Both the position numbers and the translations under genes were made by a program. From positions 496,001 to 560,000 of the forward strand of contig JACKKD010000003.1 in the NCBI GenBank assembly GCA_020637675.1: a stretch of DNA of 64,000 bases. The letters run 5' to 3'. The notes below the pieces were generated by a model. It did no database searches. It was not told the DNA's origin and worked only from the letters and a program-made list of their open reading frames with translations. Shown piece by piece: positions 8,446 through 17,381 of this stretch (position 1 is its first letter; every line of letters starts with the position of its first letter). The stretch comes from Paracoccaceae bacterium (GTDB taxonomy: Bacteria; Pseudomonadota; Alphaproteobacteria; Rhodobacterales; Rhodobacteraceae).

Positions 8446-9204
8446 TTACCCCGCGGCTTGCAGGAAATCCGCCAGCACCGCGTTGAACAGCGCGGGCTTT
8501 TCCAGATGCACGTTATGCGCGGCACCCGGCACCACGGCCAGATCGGCGCCTGCGATGCCGCGCCACAAGGCCTCGGGCTGTGACCAGTTGTAAGACCGGT
8601 CGTGGCTGCCCCAGATCACCATCGTCGGGGTCCTGATCTCCGCCAGTGCCGCGCGTCCGTCCCAGCCCTCCCAGGCGTCGAGACAGGCCAGAGCGGTCGT
8701 CAGGCTCACCTTCTGCCCAAGCGCCGCGCAGAGGGCAAAGCCCTCCGCCGCCTCGCCCTGCAAGAACCATGTCGCCGCGATCCGCCGCGCGGTGGGGCCC
8801 ATGCCCTGCTCCAACAGGCTCGCGCGCGACTCTGCGATGCTCTCGAAGCGGCCGGGCAAGACCCCCTGTGGCCCCGTGCCGTAAAGCACCAGTTTGCCCA
8901 CCCGCGACGGGGCCCGCCGCACCATCTCCTGCACGACCATCCCGCCCATCGAATGGCCCAGCAGATCAAAGCGCGCGATGCCCAGATCGTCCAGCAGCCC
9001 CAGCACCGCCTCGGCATGGCCCGCTATGCTGGTCGGCGCGACCAGCCCGGCACTTTCGCCAAAGCCCGCCAGATCGGGGCAGATCACATCATGGCGCGCG
9101 GCGAGGGCCGTTACCTGTCCCTGCCACATCGCCGCACCGCCCAGATAGCCATGCACAAGCACCAAGGGGGTCCCCGTCCCGGCGCGGGTATAGGCAAGCT
9201 GCAT
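8446..9204 (-). CDS. Alpha/beta-fold hydrolase
   Basis: This 252-residue single-domain alpha/beta hydrolase has the oxyanion loop HGYLGG (near residue 18), the nucleophile elbow GHSMGG (near residue 86), an acid in WGSHDRSYN and a catalytic His in GAAHNVH. It resembles small carbon-ester or carbon-carbon bond hydrolases but the substrate is not predictable. It ends the long minus-strand sulfonate operon, 9 bp after the exporter gene, so a role on an ester, lactone or amide form of the sulfonate is possible. This is inference from position only. Confidence 0.75.
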   Translation of the reverse strand: MQLAYTRAGTGTPLVLVHGYLGGAAMWQGQVTALAARHDVICPDLAGFGESAGLVAPTSIAGHAEAVLGLLDDLGIARFDLLGHSMGGMVVQEMVRRAPSRVGKLVLYGTGPQGVLPGRFESIAESRASLLEQGMGPTARRIAATWFLQGEAAEGFALCAALGQKVSLTTALACLDAWEGWDGRAALAEIRTPTMVIWGSHDRSYNWSQPEALWRGIAGADLAVVPGAAHNVHLEKPALFNAVLADFLQAAG

Positions 9205-9213
9205 CGCCCCCTC

Positions 9214-10245
9214 CTACAGCAGAAACAGATGTGCGAAGACAATCGCCTGCGCCAGCAGGAACAGCGTATCGCCCGCGATCGGGGCCAGCCCCTTCATCCC
9301 TGGTGCAAAAAGCCGCTCGAGCGAGGTCTTGACCCCGAGCGCCGAAATCGCGATCACCAGCAGGAACCGCGAGGCATCGTTGACGATGGCAAGCAGAGAC
9401 TCGGGCAGGGGCACCAGATTGCGCAGAACCATCGAAAGGATGAAGGCGACCACGAACCACGGCAGACCTGCCGTGCCCCCGGCCTCCTTACGGAAGACCA
9501 GCGCCACCGCCAGAAGCACGACGGGCAGGAGCGCCACCCGCAACAGCTTGGTGAAAGTGGCGATGTCGCCCGCCGTATCGCTGACCGAATAGCCCGCGCC
9601 CACCACCTGCGCCACGTCGTGGATCGTCGCGCCGATCATGTAGCCGCTTTCCACGTCCGCCAGCCCGAGCGCGCCAAAAAGCATCGGGTAAAGGATCATG
9701 GCAAGGGTCGACATCGCCGTCACCCCAACCACGGTCAGCAGGACTTCCTCTTCCTTCAGGAATTTCCTGGGCAGGACCGCCGCGATCGCCATGGCCGCCG
9801 AGGCCCCGCAAATCGCCACCGACCCGCCGGTCAGCAGGCCGAAGGCGGTGCTGCGTCCGAAGATGCGGGCAAGCACCACGCCGCCCAGGAGCGTCAGCAC
9901 CAGCATGCAGACGACGCCGACGATTGGTGTCACGCCCAGTTGCGACACATCGGCGAAGGTCAGCCTCAGGCCCAGCAGGGCCACGCCGATACGCAGCAGG
10001 GTCTTTGAACAAAAGCCGGTGCCGGCGCTTGCCTGCGGGTGTTCGTTCAGGAAGTTGAAGGCCATGCCCAGCAGCAGGGCAAACAGCATCACGGGTGCGC
10101 CGTAGTGTTCGGCCAGAAAGCTTGAAGCCAGCGCGATTGTCGTCGCAAGCGCGATGCCGCCGCGATGTGCCAAGAACCAGTCCCTGGCCTGGCCTGCCAG
10201 CGGGCCACGCGGGGTGGGCGCCTCGCCCAGATCCGTGTTTGTCAT
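9214..10245 (-). CDS. cuyZ: YeiH/CuyZ-type putative sulfite/sulfate exporter
   Basis: The 343-residue integral membrane protein has about ten hydrophobic helices and the features of the YeiH (UPF0324) family, including GLLTGGSVAICGASAAMAIA and GATIHDVAQVVGAG. In sulfonate-degrading bacteria, members next to cuyA are named CuyZ and are thought to export the sulfite (or sulfate) released by desulfonation. The gene lies 4 bp downstream of the HpsN-type dehydrogenase, in the same operon as the cysteate sulfo-lyase, which fits that role. Export activity is inferred from family and context. Confidence 0.75.
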   Translation of the reverse strand: MTNTDLGEAPTPRGPLAGQARDWFLAHRGGIALATTIALASSFLAEHYGAPVMLFALLLGMAFNFLNEHPQASAGTGFCSKTLLRIGVALLGLRLTFADVSQLGVTPIVGVVCMLVLTLLGGVVLARIFGRSTAFGLLTGGSVAICGASAAMAIAAVLPRKFLKEEEVLLTVVGVTAMSTLAMILYPMLFGALGLADVESGYMIGATIHDVAQVVGAGYSVSDTAGDIATFTKLLRVALLPVVLLAVALVFRKEAGGTAGLPWFVVAFILSMVLRNLVPLPESLLAIVNDASRFLLVIAISALGVKTSLERLFAPGMKGLAPIAGDTLFLLAQAIVFAHLFLL

Positions 10246-10249
10246 GGGG

Positions 10250-11542
10250 TCAGGTCAGGTTGAAAGCTTGGTCTGGAAAGTATTTCGCCAGCCGGATATC
10301 GGCCGAACGGGCATGGCCCTCCATCCCTTCAAGCCGCGAGATCCGCGCCGTAGCCTCTGCCAGCGGCCGCGACCCTTCGCGCGTGGCGCGCTGCCACGTC
10401 ACCGTCTTCACGAACTTGTGGACCGAAAGCCCGCCCGTATAGCGCGCCGCCCCGGAGGTCGGCAGAACATGGTTCGGGCCCGAGGTCTTGTCGCCAAAGG
10501 CGACGGTCGTTTCCTCGCCCAGAAAGAGCGAGCCGTAAGAGCGCAGCCGCCCCAACCACCAGTCCGGAGCCTCGGCTTGAACGTGCAGATGCTCGGGCGC
10601 GAAACGATCGGCCACCTCGGCCATCTCCTCGGCATCGGCGCAGAGGATCACTTCGGCATAGTCCGCCCATGCAGCGGTGGCGCTTTGCCGGTTCGCGTCG
10701 GGCAGTGTGGCGATCAACTCGGGCACCCGCGCCATCACCCGTTCGGCCAGGGCGCGGTCGGAGGTGACCAGCCAGACCGGCGAATTGTAGCCATGCTCGG
10801 CCTGTCCGACCAGATCGGCAGCCACCATCTCGGAATCGGCGCGGCCATCGGCCACCACCATGCTGTCCGTGGGTCCGGCGAACATGTCGATGCCCACCCG
10901 TCCGAAGAGGATGCGCTTGGCTTCGGCGACGTACTGGTTGCCCGGCCCCACCAGCATGTCGGCCCTTGGCAAGCCGAAGAGGCCGTTCGCCATCGCGGCG
11001 ACACCCTGCACGCCGCCCATCGACAGGATGACGTCCGCCCCGCAAAGGTCCATGGCGTAAACGATCGCAGGCGGGATTCCGACGCCCGGGCGCGGCGGTG
11101 AACAGGCCGTCACATGCGGCACGCCCGCCACCTTTGCCGTGGTGATCGTCATGATCGCGCTGGCCACGTGACTGTAGCGCCCGCCCGGGACGTAGCAGCC
11201 TGCCGCCGAAACCGGGATCTGCCGCTGGCCCGCGATCAGACCCGGCAGGATCTCGACCTCGCAATCGCGCACCGTGGCGCGCTGCGCCTCGGCAAAGCGG
11301 CGCACGTTGGCATGGGCAAACTGGATGTCCCGCTTGAGCTGCTCCGGCACCTGCGCCGCCGCGGCCGCGCGCGCCTCGGGCGGGACGATGATATCGCCCG
11401 TCCACTTGTCGAGATCGCGCGCAAACCGGCGCGCCGCCTCTTCGCCCCCGCTCGCAATCTCGGCCAGCATCCGGGCCACGACGTTGTGCACGTCCTTCTG
11501 GTCCGTTTCGGCGGTGCGAACGGCTTTCTTCAGATAAATCAT
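10250..11542 (-). CDS. hpsN: Histidinol-dehydrogenase-family enzyme, HpsN-type (sulfopropanediol dehydrogenase-like)
   Basis: The 430-residue protein is a full-length member of the HisD fold, with GCYVPGGRY, VVGPGNQYVAEAK-like and GQAEHGYNSP segments. The last of these holds the Gln and His that bind zinc in HisD. It resembles HpsN, which oxidises dihydroxypropanesulfonate to sulfolactate, more than biosynthetic HisD, and there are no histidine genes nearby. HisD-fold enzymes perform a four-electron NAD-dependent oxidation of an alcohol to an acid. In this operon the substrate could be dihydroxypropanesulfonate, or the amino-alcohol cysteinolate, which would give cysteate directly. The second option is inference. 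Confidence 0.75.
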   Translation of the reverse strand: MIYLKKAVRTAETDQKDVHNVVARMLAEIASGGEEAARRFARDLDKWTGDIIVPPEARAAAAAQVPEQLKRDIQFAHANVRRFAEAQRATVRDCEVEILPGLIAGQRQIPVSAAGCYVPGGRYSHVASAIMTITTAKVAGVPHVTACSPPRPGVGIPPAIVYAMDLCGADVILSMGGVQGVAAMANGLFGLPRADMLVGPGNQYVAEAKRILFGRVGIDMFAGPTDSMVVADGRADSEMVAADLVGQAEHGYNSPVWLVTSDRALAERVMARVPELIATLPDANRQSATAAWADYAEVILCADAEEMAEVADRFAPEHLHVQAEAPDWWLGRLRSYGSLFLGEETTVAFGDKTSGPNHVLPTSGAARYTGGLSVHKFVKTVTWQRATREGSRPLAEATARISRLEGMEGHARSADIRLAKYFPDQAFNLT

Positions 11543-11558
11543 GGGTTCAGCTTCCCGG

Positions 11559-12419
11559 TCACATGCGCCCTTTCCAGGGCACGAGGCGGCGCTCGACGAA
11601 ACGCATCAAAAGGTCGAAGGCGAAGGCGATGGTGGCGATCACGAATATCCCCATGATCACGACCGGGGTCTGCAGGAACTGGCTGGCTGAAAGCACCATG
11701 TAGCCAAGCCCCTTCGTGGCCGCGACCATTTCGGCGGCAACCAGCGTCGTCCAGCCGAAACCGATCCCCACCCGCATCGCCGTCAGGATTTCCGGCATGG
11801 CCGAGGGCAGGATTACATGCCGCATCACCTGCCAGCGGGTCGCCCCGAAGGAATAGGCAGCGTGGATCTGCTCGATCGCGGCCGATTTCACCCCCGACCG
11901 GGCGCCAAGGACGATGGGCGCAAAGACCGACAGGAAGATGAGAAGGACCTTCGACGTCTCGCCGATGCCGAACCAGATGATCATTAGCGGCAGGTAGGCC
12001 AGCGGAGGGATCGGGCGGTAGAACTCGATCGGCGGATCGAAGATGCCGCGGATCAGGGGGCTCATCCCCATGGCCAGACCCAGAGGCAGGCCGATCACGC
12101 AGGCCAGAAGGAAGGCGCCGAAGACCCGGGCGGTCGAGATGAAGATATGTGCCAGGAACGAGGTGTTGGTGAAGCCCTCGCTCCAGATCTGGAAGAATTT
12201 CTCGACCACCAGCTGCGGTGCGGGCACGAAAAGCGGCTTCACCAGCCCCAGCGCCGTGACCAGCCACCAGACGAACAGCATCGCGGCAACCGAGGCGACC
12301 GAAAGCCAGAAGGTGTTGCCATGGCCCGGCACGCCGTAGATCTCGCCCGGACGGGTGGGCCGCGACCTGGCCATCCGCGCGATCAGGCCGGGGGATTTCG
12401 GGGTCGGAGCATCGGTCAT
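11559..12419 (-). CDS. TauC/SsuC-type ABC transporter permease
   Basis: This 286-residue inner-membrane permease has a cytoplasmic N-terminal stretch of about 40 residues, then roughly six helices. The binding-protein-dependent transport signature is visible near GATRWQVMRHVILPSAMPEI, which contacts the ATPase. It overlaps the ATPase gene by 4 bp (ATGA) and belongs to the nitrate/sulfonate/taurine family of importers. It should move an organosulfonate into the cytoplasm together with the neighbouring ATPase and binding protein. Confidence 0.85.
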   Translation of the reverse strand: MTDAPTPKSPGLIARMARSRPTRPGEIYGVPGHGNTFWLSVASVAAMLFVWWLVTALGLVKPLFVPAPQLVVEKFFQIWSEGFTNTSFLAHIFISTARVFGAFLLACVIGLPLGLAMGMSPLIRGIFDPPIEFYRPIPPLAYLPLMIIWFGIGETSKVLLIFLSVFAPIVLGARSGVKSAAIEQIHAAYSFGATRWQVMRHVILPSAMPEILTAMRVGIGFGWTTLVAAEMVAATKGLGYMVLSASQFLQTPVVIMGIFVIATIAFAFDLLMRFVERRLVPWKGRM

Positions 12420-13204
12420 TCGACGGCCTCCTCATCGGCGAAGATGATGTTCAGGACCTGTTCGCGCAGCGCGATGAATTCGGGCGCGGCCTTGACCTGG
12501 CGCGCCGGGACGCCGGACTGGAACTGGCGCGAGAAGGGCAGATCGAAGATATGGGTGATGCGGCCCGGCCGGGGCGACATGACGATGAGCCTCGTGCCCA
12601 TGAACAACGCCTCCTCAACACTGTGGGTGATGAAGAAGACCGACTTCCCGGTCTCGCCCCAGATGTTCAGGATCAACTCCTGCGCCTTTTCCCGGGTCAA
12701 CGCGTCCAACGCGCCCAGGGGCTCGTCCATCAGAAGAACCTTGGGGTTGCAGGTCAGTGCCCGCGCGATGCCGACGCGCTGCTGCATCCCCCCCGACAGC
12801 TTGTAGACCGGAGAATTCTGGAACCCGTCCAGACCCAGAAGGCCGATGAATTCGTTGGCGGTGCGGTGCCGTTCCGCCTTTGCAACGCCCTGGATCTGCA
12901 GGCCGAAGGCCACGTTGTCGATCACGTTCAGCCAGGGCAGAAGCGCGTGTTTCTGGAACACCACCGCGCGGTCCGCCCCCGGCCCCTGCACCGACTGGCC
13001 ATCCAGCGACAGCATGCCGGACGTCGGCGACAGGAACCCCGCGATCAGGTTCAGAAGCGTGGACTTGCCGCAGCCCGACGCGCCGAGCGCCACCACGAAC
13101 TCCCCTTCCGGAATGTCGAGATCGATGTCGCTCAGCGCCGCGACGGGCGGGCGGCCATCGGCCGCCGGGTAGACGACCGACACGTGATCTATGGTCAGGC
13201 TCAA
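12416..13204 (-). CDS. TauB/SsuB-type ABC transporter ATP-binding protein
   Basis: This 262-residue ATPase is complete. Walker A is GASGCGKST (about residues 42-50), the Q-loop lies near VFQKHALLPW, the signature is LSGGMQQR, Walker B is VLLMDEP, and the switch His is in THSVEEA. It energises the sulfonate importer. The gene lies 67 bp after the binding-protein gene, and the gap contains a strong hairpin. Confidence 0.87.
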   Translation of the reverse strand: MSLTIDHVSVVYPAADGRPPVAALSDIDLDIPEGEFVVALGASGCGKSTLLNLIAGFLSPTSGMLSLDGQSVQGPGADRAVVFQKHALLPWLNVIDNVAFGLQIQGVAKAERHRTANEFIGLLGLDGFQNSPVYKLSGGMQQRVGIARALTCNPKVLLMDEPLGALDALTREKAQELILNIWGETGKSVFFITHSVEEALFMGTRLIVMSPRPGRITHIFDLPFSRQFQSGVPARQVKAAPEFIALREQVLNIIFADEEAVE

Positions 13205-13229
13205 GGCCAGGCTCCCTTGTGTCAGGGTG

Positions 13230-13261
13230 GGCCTGCCCGGACCTCTCTGCCCGGGCAGGCC
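13230..13261 (-). promoter_or_regulatory. Intercistronic hairpin between binding-protein and ATPase genes
   Basis: An 11-bp perfect inverted repeat, GGCCTGCCCGG (13230-13240) and CCGGGCAGGCC (13251-13261), surrounds a 10-base loop. It fills most of the gap between the TauA-like and TauB-like genes. There is no T-run. It probably lowers read-through or protects the upstream message so that the binding protein is made in excess. Confidence 0.6.
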
Positions 13262-13271
13262 GCACCTTCGC

Positions 13272-14261
13272 TTACTGGGCGGCGGCCGCAGCGTAGGACG
13301 GGTTCACGAAGGCCGAATAGTCATCGAGCGTCGTGTCAATCCGGCCCGCGCCTTTCAGGAACTCGGCCGTGACCTTGATCTGTGGCGCCGCACTGCCCAG
13401 CCAGGTATCCGCCACCTGGGTCGTCATCGGCAGGAAGGTGAAGCCCTCCAGGATCCCGGGCACCTGCGCCGGGTCGGCACCTGTCGCGGCGGCGAGGGCC
13501 TTGACCTCGGCGCTGTCCGCCGTCCAGGCGGCCGGATCGGCCAGATACATGCCGTTGACCCTGTCGACGGCCTTCAGGAAGGCCACCACCTTGTCGGCAT
13601 TCGCTTCGGCGAAGGCCCGGTCAACTACCCAGCCGTCATAGGTCGGAAAGCCCCATTCCGCTGTCTGATCCGCCCCGATCACCAGCGTCCCGGTCTTCAG
13701 GATCTCCGACTGAACCGGCTGCCAGATCCAGGCCGCGTCGATGGTGCCCTGGCCCCAGGCCGCCGCAATGTCATCGGGCTTCATCCCGAGGATATTCACA
13801 TCCGCTTCGCCCAGGCCCTCGTGCTGCAAGGCGCCCATCAGCGAATAATGCGCGGTCGATCCGATCGGCACGGCCACGGTCTTCCCCTTCAGATCGGCCA
13901 CGCTCGCGATGCCCGCGTCGGCACGGGCGATCAGCGATTCCGCTTTGCCGATCACGTCCGAATAGGCGATCAGCTGGATGTCCAGGCCCGAGCTCGTCCC
14001 GATCGCGACGGGCGACGAGCCCAGTTCGGACAGGACCACATCGCCCGAGGCCATGGCCGCGATCACATCCGTCCCGGCGTCGAACTTGCGCCACTCGATC
14101 TCCCACCCGGTCGCCTGGGCCAGCTCGTCCGTGGTGGACAGAAGCTGCATCGGCGTCGGGTTGCCGAAATGGCCGATGATAATCTTCTCGGCCAGGGCCT
14201 GCCCGGCCAGCAAGGCCGATGCGGCCGCACCAAGCAGAAGGGTCTTCAGGTTCAGGCTCAT
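13272..14261 (-). CDS. TauA-type sulfonate ABC transporter binding protein
   Basis: This 329-residue periplasmic protein has a clear Sec signal peptide (LLLGAAASALLAGQALAEK, cleavage probably after ALA). The fold is that of the taurine/nitrate/sulfonate binding family: an early IIIGHFGNPTPM strand, then GSSPVAIGTSSGLDI and GKTVAVPIGSTAHYSL. The neighbouring cuyA and hpsN-type genes indicate a small C2-C3 organosulfonate rather than nitrate or thiamine precursor. It is followed by a hairpin and by its ATPase and permease. Confidence 0.85.
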   Translation of the reverse strand: MSLNLKTLLLGAAASALLAGQALAEKIIIGHFGNPTPMQLLSTTDELAQATGWEIEWRKFDAGTDVIAAMASGDVVLSELGSSPVAIGTSSGLDIQLIAYSDVIGKAESLIARADAGIASVADLKGKTVAVPIGSTAHYSLMGALQHEGLGEADVNILGMKPDDIAAAWGQGTIDAAWIWQPVQSEILKTGTLVIGADQTAEWGFPTYDGWVVDRAFAEANADKVVAFLKAVDRVNGMYLADPAAWTADSAEVKALAAATGADPAQVPGILEGFTFLPMTTQVADTWLGSAAPQIKVTAEFLKGAGRIDTTLDDYSAFVNPSYAAAAAQ

Positions 14262-14300
14262 TGTCGTCTCCTCTGTTGTCGTGTTCTTGGTCGTTCGGGT

Positions 14301-15026
14301 TCACTCGGCGCCGACCCAGCGCCGGACTGCCTTTTCACTGTCCGCCGTCGCGAAATCCTTGATCGCTTCGGCCAGCACATCAAGCGTGTCGAAGGCGGCG
14401 GCGCCGGGCGCAGTGGCTCCGGGCAGAAGCGAGAACTCGGTGCAGGCGATCATCTGCACCTTTGCCCCGTTTTGCAGCAACTCCTGCGAAGCGGCCTTCA
14501 ACCGGGCCTCGGGTTCCTCGCCGCGCTCGCCCATCTTGATCCGCCGGATCGCGCCCAGCAGCGCTGCCTCGTCGCCAGGGTAAAGCGTCTGGACGCCCGC
14601 GCTTGCAAAGGCCGCATCGAACAATCCGATCCTGCGCACGGCGGGCGAGGCAATGATGCCGACCCGGCCGTCCGGCCCGGCCAACCGCACCGCCTTCTTG
14701 ACCGACAGCTCGACCATGTCCAGGAACGGCACCGCGACCGAGGCCCGGATCGCCGGAGCGTAATGATGGGCGGTGTTGCAGGGCATGGCAAGCGCTTCGG
14801 CGCCGCCCGCGACCAGCCTTTGCGCCATCTCGACAAGGACGGGACCGGGGTCATCGCCCGTTCCCTCGATCAGCCTCCGGATGCGCGACGGCACCTGCGG
14901 GTTCTGATCCACGAGAAGGGGAATATGATCGGCATCATCCTCGGCCTGAACCGCCTCAAGAACCTTCTGCATCAAGAGAATGGTCGCCTCTGGCCCCATC
15001 CCGCCCAGAATGCCCACGCGCCGCAT
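14301..15026 (-). CDS. Aspartate/glutamate racemase-family protein
   Basis: The ATG at 15024-15026, overlapping the stop of the aminotransferase gene by one base (TGATG), gives 241 residues, typical of the cofactor-independent racemase family. GILGGMGPEAT opens the protein. One catalytic Cys is in AMPCNTAHH (first half) and the other in MIACTEFSLL (second half), so both active-site cysteines are present. Members racemise Asp, Glu or related acids. Cysteate is a sulfonic analogue of aspartate, so a D/L-cysteate racemase feeding the stereospecific sulfo-lyase is a good hypothesis. That substrate is inferred, not shown. Confidence 0.75.
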   Translation of the reverse strand: MRRVGILGGMGPEATILLMQKVLEAVQAEDDADHIPLLVDQNPQVPSRIRRLIEGTGDDPGPVLVEMAQRLVAGGAEALAMPCNTAHHYAPAIRASVAVPFLDMVELSVKKAVRLAGPDGRVGIIASPAVRRIGLFDAAFASAGVQTLYPGDEAALLGAIRRIKMGERGEEPEARLKAASQELLQNGAKVQMIACTEFSLLPGATAPGAAAFDTLDVLAEAIKDFATADSEKAVRRWVGAE

Positions 15027-16234
15027 CAGGCAGTTTCCCCGTGCTGCAGGGCCGCGACCGCGCTCAGGATGTGATCGGCCAGCAGATCGCAATCGGACAG
15101 GCTGAAGGTCAGCGGCAAGCGCATGTCGAAGAGACCCGCCAGGATGGCATCCGTCCGCGGCAGATCCTGCGCCGCCACATAGCGCCAGCTGTGATGGTCC
15201 GAGGTGAAGCCGACCGGCTCTGCCCCGCCGAACCATTTCACCTCGACCCCGACCGCCGCCAGAACCGCCACAAAAGCCTTCGCCCTGGCGCGCGAGATGC
15301 CGGGCAGGCGAAACTGGATCGAGGACCCCACATAGGTTTCGGCCTCAGGCCGTTTCGGCAGGCGGATGGCGGGTGATTTCGCCAGGTGCCCCGCCACCCG
15401 ATCGTATCGCGCGTTCCAGCCCGCGATTGCCGCCTCGATTTCCCGCAACTGCGGGCGCAGCAGCGCCGCGCGCAGGCTGTCCATCCGCGCCGAGCAGTTG
15501 GGTGTCTCAAGCCGGAGCGCCTGATAGACTTCCGCAGCGGGCCCCGCTCCGTGCCGCTCGTACAGCATGTAGGAACCCGAAAGGATCGTTGCCCGCGCCA
15601 TGAAGGCCGCATCGTCCGAGGTCAGCAATCCGCCCTCACCGGAATTCATGTGCTTGTAGGTCTGCGTGCTGAAGCAGCCTGCAAGGCCGAAAGAGCCCGA
15701 CGCCCGCCCGTCCCACTTGGCCCCCATCGTATGGGCGCAATCCTCGATCAAGGTGATCCCGAGATCGCCCACGATCTGCACCAGCCGCGCCATGTCGCAC
15801 AGATGCCCGCGCATATGCGACAGCAACAGAATGCGCGCCCCGCTCGCCCTGGCCTTTATTGCAAGATCATCAAGATCGATCACCAGATCTTCGGTGATCT
15901 CTGCCAGCACCGGCCTGCCGCCCACGGCTGCAATCGCACCGGGGACCGGTGCCAGCGTGAAGCCGTTGGTCAGGACCGCATCCCCCGGCGTCACGCCCGC
16001 GGCGCGCAGGGCGATCTGCATCGCCTGTCCGCCCGAGGCGACCGCAAGACAGAAGCGCGCGCCTTGCCAAAGCGCGAATTCCCGCTCCAGTGCCATGGCC
16101 TCGCTCTCTTCGGCGCCGCGTGTGTTGTAGCGGTGCAGCCGGCCCGAGCGCATCACCGCCACAGCCGCCTCGATCCCGCTATCCGGGATCGGCGTCTGCT
16201 GCGTGAAGCTCTTTTCAAAGCGCCCGGGGGCCAT
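15026..16234 (-). CDS. DegT/DnrJ/EryC1/StrS-family PLP aminotransferase
   Basis: I choose the ATG at 16234, four bases after the stop of cuyA, giving 402 residues; a longer reading from 16327 would overlap cuyA deeply. The family is fold-type I with GGQAMQIALRAAGVTPGDAV near the start, the PLP-contacting LIEDCAHTMGAKWDGR, and the Schiff-base Lys in FSTQTYKHMNSGEGG. Most relatives aminate keto-sugars. Its place between cuyA and a racemase gene is unusual and suggests an amino transfer on a sulfonate, for example sulfopyruvate/cysteate or an amino-alcohol. No clear ribosome site is seen, so translation may be coupled to cuyA. Confidence 0.75.
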   Translation of the reverse strand: MAPGRFEKSFTQQTPIPDSGIEAAVAVMRSGRLHRYNTRGAEESEAMALEREFALWQGARFCLAVASGGQAMQIALRAAGVTPGDAVLTNGFTLAPVPGAIAAVGGRPVLAEITEDLVIDLDDLAIKARASGARILLLSHMRGHLCDMARLVQIVGDLGITLIEDCAHTMGAKWDGRASGSFGLAGCFSTQTYKHMNSGEGGLLTSDDAAFMARATILSGSYMLYERHGAGPAAEVYQALRLETPNCSARMDSLRAALLRPQLREIEAAIAGWNARYDRVAGHLAKSPAIRLPKRPEAETYVGSSIQFRLPGISRARAKAFVAVLAAVGVEVKWFGGAEPVGFTSDHHSWRYVAAQDLPRTDAILAGLFDMRLPLTFSLSDCDLLADHILSAVAALQHGETA

Positions 16235-16238
16235 GGGA

Positions 16239-17261
16239 TCAGGCCACCGCCAGGGCTTGCTGGTCTTGCGCGAAGGCCGCCACATAGCCGAACAGCGCCG
16301 CCGAGCCGCCGGTGTGCAGGAAGACAACTCGCTCGCCCTTCCTGAACCTGCCCTTGCGGCAGTAATCGATCAGCCCCGCCGCACCCTTGCCAGAGTAGAC
16401 CGGGTCAAGCAAAACCCCCTCAAGCTGGGCGAACATGCGGATTGCTTCCAGCGTATCCTCGCGCGGGATGCCATAGCCCGGACCGACATAGCTGCTGTCG
16501 GCCACCACATCGGCGCGGGACACCACATCGGGGCAGCCAAGCTTTTCTGCCGTCTTGCGGGCCAGGGCAAAGACGTTTTCTTCCTGCTTCTCCCTGGGCG
16601 CCCGCACACCGATGCCGGTCAGGGGGATGCCGGCATTGATCGCCTTGAGCCCGGTGATCAAACCGGCCTGCGTGCCCGCCGAACCGGTCGCCGTGACCAG
16701 GTGATCAATGACAAGGCCCCGATCATTGGCTTGGCCCACCAGTTCGAACGCGCAGTTCACATAGCCCAGTGCCCCCGTCGCATTCGAGCCGCCGCCGGGG
16801 ATCAGATAGACCTTGCGCCCCTCGCCGCGCATCCGTTTGGCGACGGCTTCCATCTCGGCCTGCATGTCCATGCCGCCCGCGCGCTTCGAAGTGGTCGCCC
16901 CATGCAGGTGATCCAGCAGCACGTTGCCGTTGCCGTTGTAATTGGCGTCATTCGAACCGGTGCGATCTTCCAGCAGGATATGGCAACCCATACCCAGCTT
17001 GGCCGCGAAAGCGGCCGTCTGGCGGGCGTGGTTGGATTGGGTGGCACCCTGGGTCATCACCGTATCGGCGCCCTGAGCCAGAGCCTCGGCCATAAGGAAC
17101 TCCAGCTTGCGGGTCTTGTTACCGCCCGTCGAAAGGCCGGTGCAGTCATCGCGCTTGATCCAGATCTCCGGCCCGCCCAGTTCCTTCGAGAGGCGATCAA
17201 GCTTTTCCAGAGGAGTCGGCAGATGTGCCAGATGAACGCGGGGAAAGCGGGCGAGATGCAT
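16239..17261 (-). CDS. cuyA: L-cysteate sulfo-lyase
   Basis: This 340-residue PLP enzyme of the D-cysteine desulfhydrase/ACC deaminase branch matches CuyA in length and in its start (MHLARFPRVHLAHLPTPLEK). The PLP lysine lies in STGGNKTRKLEFL, followed by TQGATQSNHARQTAAFAAKL. CuyA splits L-cysteate into pyruvate, sulfite and ammonium. The ATG at 17259-17261 fits the family; the longer frame to 17321 runs into the divergent promoter region. It is the first gene of the nine-gene operon and is divergent from a LysR gene, the usual arrangement for cuyA and its regulator. Confidence 0.85.
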   Translation of the reverse strand: MHLARFPRVHLAHLPTPLEKLDRLSKELGGPEIWIKRDDCTGLSTGGNKTRKLEFLMAEALAQGADTVMTQGATQSNHARQTAAFAAKLGMGCHILLEDRTGSNDANYNGNGNVLLDHLHGATTSKRAGGMDMQAEMEAVAKRMRGEGRKVYLIPGGGSNATGALGYVNCAFELVGQANDRGLVIDHLVTATGSAGTQAGLITGLKAINAGIPLTGIGVRAPREKQEENVFALARKTAEKLGCPDVVSRADVVADSSYVGPGYGIPREDTLEAIRMFAQLEGVLLDPVYSGKGAAGLIDYCRKGRFRKGERVVFLHTGGSAALFGYVAAFAQDQQALAVA

Positions 17262-17381
17262 GGCCAGTCCTTGTCTAACTTGTGTTCTTCGACTGTCACA
17301 TAGATTTTGCCCTCTGCCCAATTCGAAATTCTTGAACTATCATGCATGAATTGCAATTTGCGTGATCCTGCAGGAGGCTGC
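17262..17381. promoter_or_regulatory. Divergent control region between cuyA and LysR gene
   Basis: The 120-bp gap between the two start codons is AT-rich for this window and holds short palindromes: CATGCATG (17341-17348) and AATTGCAATT (17349-17358), directly adjacent. LysR proteins commonly bind such dyads in the shared promoter and autoregulate while activating the divergent operon. An AGGAGG ribosome site for the LysR gene is at 17372-17377. Promoter elements were not pinned down. Confidence 0.45.
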